Shown: piece by piece, positions 58,262 to 64,000 of the stretch
Position numbering within the stretch: position 1 is the first letter of the stretch
How the letters are laid out: the number at the start of each line of letters is the position of its first letter
Assembly (NCBI GenBank): GCA_028641055.1
Contig: CM054063.1
Location: 177,388,756 to 177,452,755, forward strand
Origin: Alopecurus myosuroides
Lineage: Eukaryota > Streptophyta > Magnoliopsida > Poales > Poaceae
Direction of reading: 5' to 3'
DNA: 64,000 bases
Position numbers and translations under genes: made by a program
The notes under the pieces: generated by a model
The model's database searches: none
Told to the model about the DNA's origin: nothing
Seen by the model: the letters and a program-made list of their open reading frames with translations, nothing else

Positions 58262-59128
58262 TGATGGCTCCCAAGTGCAGGAGATCAATCATAGTCTTCG
58301 ATGGGAAGTATTACCCAAATTTGTAGTTCGACTCAGTGGGAACACAAGAATACCGGTGAGACTTTAGCAATTGGGACGTCACTCCCAACCACACCTGTGT
58401 ATCAACAAACTTGCAGCGAGAGTGGTGAGTGTAATAATGCAGTGAAAGTAAACAAACAGAAAGTAAATGGAGAGCAAGTGTTTTCCCAGTTTTCACCGGA
58501 AAAGAGTGAAAGTAAACCAGAGACTAAAACGCAGGCATGAGGTGACAGCGGGGTGTTGCACGGATAAGATTGATCATGTAATAATGTTTTGCTAGCAGCG
58601 GGGCCTTTCTCTATCTCAGTTTTATGTAGGTGTGTGTTCCGTAAATTATTGTGCGTACTAACCAAGAGAATTTGCACAAAGCCTATTGTCCTACCTGCCC
58701 ATTTCACCGGGGCCAATTTGGAACTACAGGTAATTAAGGTCTACCCTTTCGAATAGCCCGGACCAACGCATTAACACTCCATGAACACACAAAATCCTCA
58801 AACTAGAACATATCGCCATTGTTTTTCCTAGCTGTCACGTTAGGGTTCGCAAGTTCAACATAATAGCAGGTAATACACATTGCAGATAGATACCAAACTC
58901 AAATATATGATGTAGCAATGTAAGTTCAGTACTGAAATCATGCCACTTGGGCCCTAGTAACAAGCATTAAGCCTAGCAATAGTGCATCAACATAAGACAT
59001 AAGAATTGTCAAGACAAACCCCTAGATCCCGCATACCGGGTAGCAATTACATGATCAATCTCATCCAAAACCCCTCACACCTCACATGCCTACAGCAACT
59101 ACTCACACATGGAGGGGGTGATGGAGCT
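58262..59128 (-). repeat. 5' LTR of Athila-3, incomplete
   Basis: Matches 50513-51380 of the 3' LTR and ends at GGAGCT, where Tat-1 begins. The promoter half of this LTR is either beyond the window, on the far side of Tat-1, or lost. Confidence 0.9.
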
Positions 59129-59661
59129 TGATGGAGGGATGATAACCCGGTAGGCTAACGTCAAGGTGTAACTCGGCCCAAAGGGAGCTGCGCAAGACCT
59201 GGCTTAAGGAGTTTCTAGAAGGCACAAGAGTGCAAGACCTGACTTAGGGTTGCCCCTAAAGCACCTATTTATAGGTGCGGGTGGAAAGCCCTAGGCCCAA
59301 GGAGCGGGAGCCAAAAATTTCGGGGAGGGATACCCGCCCGGATTTGTTGGGATAAGTGATTAAGTGATTGTGCGTGATATCCGGAAAGGATCAGAGCAAA
59401 TCGTCTCCGCGATATCCGGATTAACTAGCGAACAAAATGAGCCGGGTCTTCTGTGTTTTCCTCGGAGTGTTGACCCGGGAAAACGATGTTGGGCTCGGAG
59501 AAAGCCGGGTTATTATATGGACCACCTGTGGAGTTAGGCCTAGCTGTTTATCAAAGCAACCTAACCCGGTCTTTTATGAACTTGTATGTTTGTTATTTTT
59601 GCAGGGAATAGCATGCGCTTCAAGGAGAATCCCGTGAAGCCCAAGCTATTCTGGGGACTAC
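59129..59661 (+). repeat. Tat-1 partial LTR joined to internal 3' end
   Basis: 59129 to about 59236 repeats the first 108 bp of the LTR at 59662 (TGATGGAGGGATGATAACCC). It then switches to other sequence that ends CTATTCTGGGGACTAC, the kind of purine-rich tract that precedes a Tat LTR. The order internal-end, LTR, PBS is what a tandem or recombined pair of elements gives. Confidence 0.7.
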
Positions 59662-60116
59662 TGATGGAGGGATGATAACCCGGTAGGCTAACGTCAAGGT
59701 GTAACTCGGCCCAAAGGGAGCTGCGCAAGACCCGGCTTAAGGAGTTTCTAGAAGGCCCAAGAGTGTAGGCCTCGTAACCCGGATTGTGGGTTTCGATAAG
59801 GAAATTTAGGGTTTGTAAGCGGTGCCCAGGTAGGACTCCGAGTGTGCCTTGGATAGGAGGCCAGGGGGGCTGGATATTATATAAGCCGGCTCCTAGGGTT
59901 AGATTAGACACAAGTTTTGATAGCTATTCGAGTATCCCTTGTAATACCAGAGTTGAGATAATTAATATAGATCAGAGACTCGGCGACTTGATTGCCGGCT
60001 ACCAGATCGTTCATCACCATGATTTCCCCTGAGCAAAACCCTCTCCCAAACACCAGAGTCGAATTTCCCCAAGATAAGTTACCCCCGGTAACGTCTGCCG
60101 TGATTATCCCACGACA
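59662..60116 (+). repeat. Tat-1 LTR, 455 bp
   Basis: TGATGGAGGG to CCCACGACA, followed by one base and the PBS. TATA box ATTATATAAGCC near 59876. The first ATG downstream of it (60019) lies inside the LTR and is in frame with gag. Confidence 0.85.
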
Positions 60117-62651
60117 GTTGGCGCCCACCGTGGGGCCTGCGTCCAAAGGTGTTTACATCACGGGAGAAGCTCGGGAGAACATGAAGAACCTCGTCGTCGG
60201 CGACATCTACACCAACCTCGAAGGAAAGAAGATGGTGGACGATTTTGGCTGGGGGCCAGAGTCGGATCTGCTCGAATCCGGATCTGTCGTCGCAATCGGC
60301 CGGGTCAACCTCTTCATCGGTATGGTACGTACGTCCGCTTTAATCCCTGATGATTTTGGATGTGATTATGTGTCAGGAGAAGCAACCTGCGTTCAGTCGG
60401 ATGGAGAAGAATCGGTCGGAACGGTGGATCCGATAGAAGAGCCCACCACGAAGAGGGAACAGCCGGAGGAGCCGGCATGGACCCCGCGTGGCCGGGTCAT
60501 GAGAGAAGATGATACCGAGTCTATCCTGCATTTGCTGGAGGACCGGTACGAGGAGGATAGCTGTGATGAGGAAGAGTATGAGTCTTCACCAGGCATCGCG
60601 CGCCAGGTCACGCTCTACACGTCCCCTGCAACCAATCTCAATCAGGGGGACGTGACTACGGCCGCGGTCGGAGCGGCGCGAGCGCTGGCCCAGCAGAAAA
60701 ATCCGGCTGACGGAAATCCGGTTCTGACCCGGGTTGACGGAGAGTCGGCTTCGGTCACTAGCCGAGCGGCGGATAGCGAGTTGCAGGCGAATATGTTTGG
60801 GTTCATGGCGAACAGGACGCCAGGGGCGGGTCCTTCAAACCCACAACACCCGGCTCTGTTCAGTAACAATCTAATCTTGGATCCCACGGTGCTAGCTACT
60901 GTGATAACCCCGGAAAACGCCGCGGCACGCGCCAGGGATCTGGATGTAGCACACCGTGCATTGGAGCAACAAAGGAGAGATGTGGAAGCAGAGAAGCAAG
61001 GGGTAGCCACGCGCCAACGTGAGCTGGAAGCATTGGAGAACCGGCTCCGGGTTGAGACGACTAGGATGCATCAAAGATACCAAACGAGATTACCGGCAAC
61101 GGGTGGAGTTCTAAACCCGGCCACGCTGTTCGTCACACCCCAAGACCAACCAATTCTGGCTGTGAACACCAGCCCGCGACCGGTGGAGGACAGCCGGCGA
61201 ACGTACAAGCCGGGTTACCCCCGTTGCAGACAGGGGTTGCTGTTGGCAACACAGCGCCGCCACCACCACCACCACAGTTTCACACTCCGCCAGGTCACTT
61301 CAATAATCCCATGGACAACGTGTATGCAGCAACATTGGCGCTGGATCGTATCCCCGTAAGAGAGTCACCCCATGCGGAGGAGACCCGGCGGGCGATAGAT
61401 CTACTGCGCACGGCAGTGGCTCAACAAGCCAATTACCCGGATAATAGGAGTGGAATGCATGGCACGCCGTATGTAAGACGGCATAACGGAAACACCAGTA
61501 ATATTCAGACAACCTCAGCACGGCGGAGGGCAGAGCAGCAGCAAATGCCGCCTCCTCCCCGTAGGCCAGCAACACCTGCAGTATCAGCCGCGCAAGCTAT
61601 CGTGGACAGTTCTCGAGCCAGGCGCGCAGCAGCCGGGTCTGCGGTACGAGGGCTGGTAGCGGTTGCACCCCCCGCCGCACCCGTCGCCGGGTCGCATGTT
61701 TCTCGGGTAAGGCCAGTATCGGCAGTTTTAGCTGGACCCAAGTGTTTGTCGGACGCCATCAGAGCCGAGCCCTACCCGGGTAAGTTCAAGGAACCGGGAA
61801 AAGTGGTGAACTATGAGCCGACCATGGATCCAACAACCTGGTTGAGCAGCTATGAGATGGCCATGTCGATTCGCAACGCATCTGAAAATCTTCAAGCCAA
61901 GTTCATGTACTTAATGATGTCAGAGGGAGCAGCAAAGTTATGGTTCAACAATTTACCGGAAAAATCTATCAATTCATGGAGTGAGCTGAAAACTGCGTTT
62001 GTCAATCACTTCCATGGGACGTGCAGAAAGTTGTCCACAATCGATGATCTAGAACGGTGTGTACAAAAGAAGGGAGAGTCGGCGCGCAGCTGGGTGCGCC
62101 GGGTCATGGAGATACTTCACTCATCCACGGATATCCAGCCAAAGGGCGCGTTACAAGCTATGGCAAAGACATGCAAGTATATACCTTTAGTGCAAAAGCT
62201 AACACGCATGAAATCTAGTCGGAATGCTTCAGAGGTTACAATGGGAGAGTTAATGGACGCGTGCAACAAGCACGCTGCTACGGATATAACAGAGGAGGAT
62301 GTTGATGACAAGAAAACCAAAGCTAACGCAAACAACAGTGGAAGACCCGGCAATGGATCTGCGCCGGGTAACAATGGAGGAAATAATGGAAACAACCAGA
62401 ATAAGCACCCGTACGAGAGAAATTCCGAGTTTGTCGCCAACACAGAAGCCGGGTTTGCAAGACCCAGGGCAGAAGGAAATTTCAACGGAGAAAACTTTAA
62501 TGGAGGAAATTACCAGGGACCGCCAAGGCCGGCTAACCATATAGAGGCCTTCAAGATGCCCTGTCCGCGCCACAGTAGGGACGGCAGGCCGGCAAATCAT
62601 TCACTGGAACAATGCGTAGATTTACAAAGATGGAAGAACGAGGAAATATAG
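60019..62651 (+). pseudogene. gag: Tat-1 Gag, split by one frameshift
   Basis: Frame 1 runs from ATG 60019 in the LTR (or ATG 60181, MKNLVVGDIYTN) to 61359; frame 0 continues to TAG 62649-62651. The switch lies at about 61110-61180, before the proline tract (APPPPPPQF). The N-terminal part has an acidic region and a heptad-rich coiled coil (LDVAHRALEQQRRDVEAEK). The capsid domain is in frame 0 (FMYLMMSEGAAKLWFNNLP, SELKTAFVNHFHGT, SARSWVRRVMEIL). A Gly/Asn-rich linker precedes a CHHC-like end (CPRHSRDGRPANHSLEQC). Pol follows in the same frame after the TAG. Confidence 0.85.
60118..60135 (+). promoter_or_regulatory. PBS of Tat-1
   Basis: TTGGCGCCCACCGTGGGG directly after the LTR, the form common to Tat-lineage elements. 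The complementary tRNA cannot be named with certainty from sequence alone. Confidence 0.85.
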
Positions 62652-64000
62652 AAAGCAATGCGAGGCGCAGGCGGGGGAGCAGTACCGGGTCCGGGTGGTA
62701 ACCCGGGCAATGGCCCACCCCCGGCAGGCAACCCAGTAGGTGGTAATCCGGGTAACAATCAAGGAGGAGCCGGAGGTTTCCAGGCCAACCCCAAGAAATT
62801 GGGCCAGTATCACGTTCAGACCACGGGAACTTCTAACAAGGATAGAAAAATACTCAAAAAGGCAGTAAACTCGGTTTCCTCGGCTGTCCCGAGATACCTG
62901 AGGTGGTCGGATCAAGAGGTAACATGGAGCAGAAGGGATCACCCGGAAAGAATAGAACACCCGGGAGTCTTAGCATTGGTGGTCGCGCCACATGTTAATG
63001 GTTATGAGCTGAAAAAGGTCTTAATGGACGGCGGAAGCAGCATCAACATCTTATATTGGGAAACTTTCTTACGCATGGGTCTCAAGGAGTCTCAGCTACA
63101 GAAAAGTTCAACAGTTTTTCACGGAATTGTGCCGGGTCACTCGGCGTGCCCTGAGGGAAAGATTACCTTGGAGGTTGCTTTTGGAGAATCAAAGGATAAT
63201 TTCCGGGTGGAGTGGCTCACGTTTGAGGTGGTAAAGTTGCGCAGCCCTTTTCACGCGCTATTTGGAAGGCTGGCTTACGCCAAGTTCATGGCCAGGCCGT
63301 GTTACGTATACCTACACCTAAAAATCCCGGGTCCCAAGCAGACCATCACCATCCATGGGAGCCGGGTTATAGCGGCTGAGTGCGACGAAGGAGACGCGGC
63401 CATGGCAGAACAAGCTTGCAGGAAGGAGGAACTCAAATATTACCGGTCTCAAGTAGACCCGGATGATAGAACAACATTGAAGAGGCCAAACACTGAGGAT
63501 GAGAGAGAAAAGTTCAAAGCAGCACAAGATACCAAGATGGTGGCTTTTGTCGAGGGTGATCCCTCAAAGCAATTTGCCATAGGATCTAACCTGGACAATC
63601 AGCAGGAAAAAGCACTCGTGGAGTTTATTCGTTCAAATCAAGATGTTTTTGCTTGGACGCCTAGCGATATGCCGGGTATCCCTACCGAGTTAGCGGAGCA
63701 CAGCTTGCATGTTGATCCCAAGTCTAGGCCCGTGAAGCAAGGCCTGAGGAAAATGAATGAGGAAAGAAGAAAAGCTATAGGAGAAGAAATTGCCCGGCTA
63801 TTGGCAGCTGGCTTCATCATGGAGGTATTTCACCCGGATTGGCTGGCAAATCCGGTTCTAGTACTGAAAAAGAGTAACGAGTGGAGGATGTGCATAGATT
63901 ACACGAGTCTCAACAAGCACTGCCCAAAGGATCCATTTTCCCTTCCAAGGATTGATCAGATCATAGATGCAGTGGCTGGAAGTGACCTATTATGTTTCCT
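62652..64000 (+). CDS. pol: Tat-1 Pol: protease and start of reverse transcriptase (partial)
   Basis: Open from the gag TAG to the window edge, 449 codons in frame 0. The Gly/Asn-rich start leads to an aspartic protease (KKVLMDGGSSINILYWETF, with D-G-G as active site, and PFHALFGRLAYAKFMA). A charged linker follows, then the pre-RT segment (FAWTPSDMPGIPTELAEHSL, DPKSRPVKQGLRKMNEERRK) and RT (AAGFIMEVFHPDWLANPVLV, WRMCIDYTSLNKHCPKDPFS, GSDLLCFL). The RT catalytic YxDD, RNase H and integrase are beyond the window. No lesion is seen in this part. Possible starts are TAG readthrough or ATG 62658. Confidence 0.9.

Larger units (their letters stand above)
50513..59128 (-). mobile_element. Athila-3: minus-strand, pol-less Athila-lineage element
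   Basis: 5' LTR 59128-58262 (upstream part lost or displaced by Tat-1), Asp-type PBS, gag-protease ORF, a 0.8-kb spacer, an ATHILA-type ORF, 1.7 kb noncoding DNA, polypurine tract and 3' LTR 51878-50513. There is no RT, RNase H or integrase, so it depends on enzymes from elsewhere. GCATC at 50508-50512 would be its left target duplication; the right copy is not visible. About 20 differences by eye over the comparable 865 bp of LTR suggest an older insertion than the Tekay copies. Confidence 0.88.
59129..64000 (+). mobile_element. Tat-1: Tat-lineage Ty3/gypsy element, right end beyond window
   Basis: Contains a partial LTR, an internal 3' fragment, a complete LTR, PBS, gag and pol into RT. 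The PBS TTGGCGCCCACCGTGGGG, the large N-terminally extended Gag, the DGGSS protease and CPKDPFSLPRIDQIID in RT are typical of Tat/RIRE2/Grande-type elements. It interrupts the Athila-3 LTR at 59128. Confidence 0.88.

Noticed and set aside
59561..59911. 116-codon minus-strand ORF over the Tat-1 LTR
   Set aside because: Antisense to the LTR promoter, no domain, crosses the repeat junction.

Overview
The window looks like intergenic DNA from a large-genome grass, most likely a cool-season (Pooideae/Triticeae-type) species. I see no intact host gene. Almost every base belongs to transposable elements nested in one another. The grass call rests on chromovirus LTRs of 4.5-5 kb that start TGTAACATCCC, several Athila-lineage LTRs that start TGATACGTC (a type I recall as very abundant in wheat and its relatives), a Stowaway MITE, a CACTA element and GC-rich leader regions. 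Element and lineage names are assigned from motifs, not from database searches.

Layout. 1-13903: a Tekay-like chromovirus (Tekay-1; left end outside the window) with an extra ORF, gag, and a pol carrying several lesions. 13904-19444 and 30340-33195: plus-strand Athila sequence (env-like remnant, 3' region, LTR, second 3' region, LTR). 19445-30339: Tekay-2, two 5.0 kb LTRs around only 827 bp of internal DNA, inserted into that Athila with a GAAGG target duplication. 33196-41089: part of a third Tekay-like element on the minus strand; its LTR is split by a complete 2993-bp CACTA element (34974-37966) that carries a spliced two-B3-domain gene. 41090-44655: minus-strand Athila (gag remnant, PBS, LTR) whose LTR is split by a solo LTR of another family (43123-44453, target duplication GAGGG). 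44656-46186: LTR-like fragment and an unassigned GC-rich block. 46189-46306: Stowaway MITE. About 46440-50512: L1-type LINE, decayed and cut directly after the RT FADD motif. 50513-59128: minus-strand Athila-lineage element (Athila-3) with a long gag-protease ORF and an ATHILA-type ORF but no RT or integrase. 59129-64000: Tat-lineage Ty3 element (Tat-1) with gag, protease and the start of RT, running off the window.

How the parts relate. The autonomous-type elements (Tekay-1, Tat-1) encode Gag, protease, RT and so on, but Tekay-1 pol is broken and Tat-1 gag is frameshifted. Tekay-2 and Athila-3 look like passengers that keep the cis signals (LTR, PBS, PPT) and lack most or all enzymes. The most unusual signals are in the Tekay LTRs: phase-matched exon-like acidic coding segments kept in divergent LTR families, and a 72-nt tRNA-like segment with A- and B-box-like motifs. 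Other leads are an additional pre-gag ORF with a dsRBD-like pattern, the B3 gene inside the CACTA element, and the Tat-1 gag frame that stays open through the LTR end and PBS.
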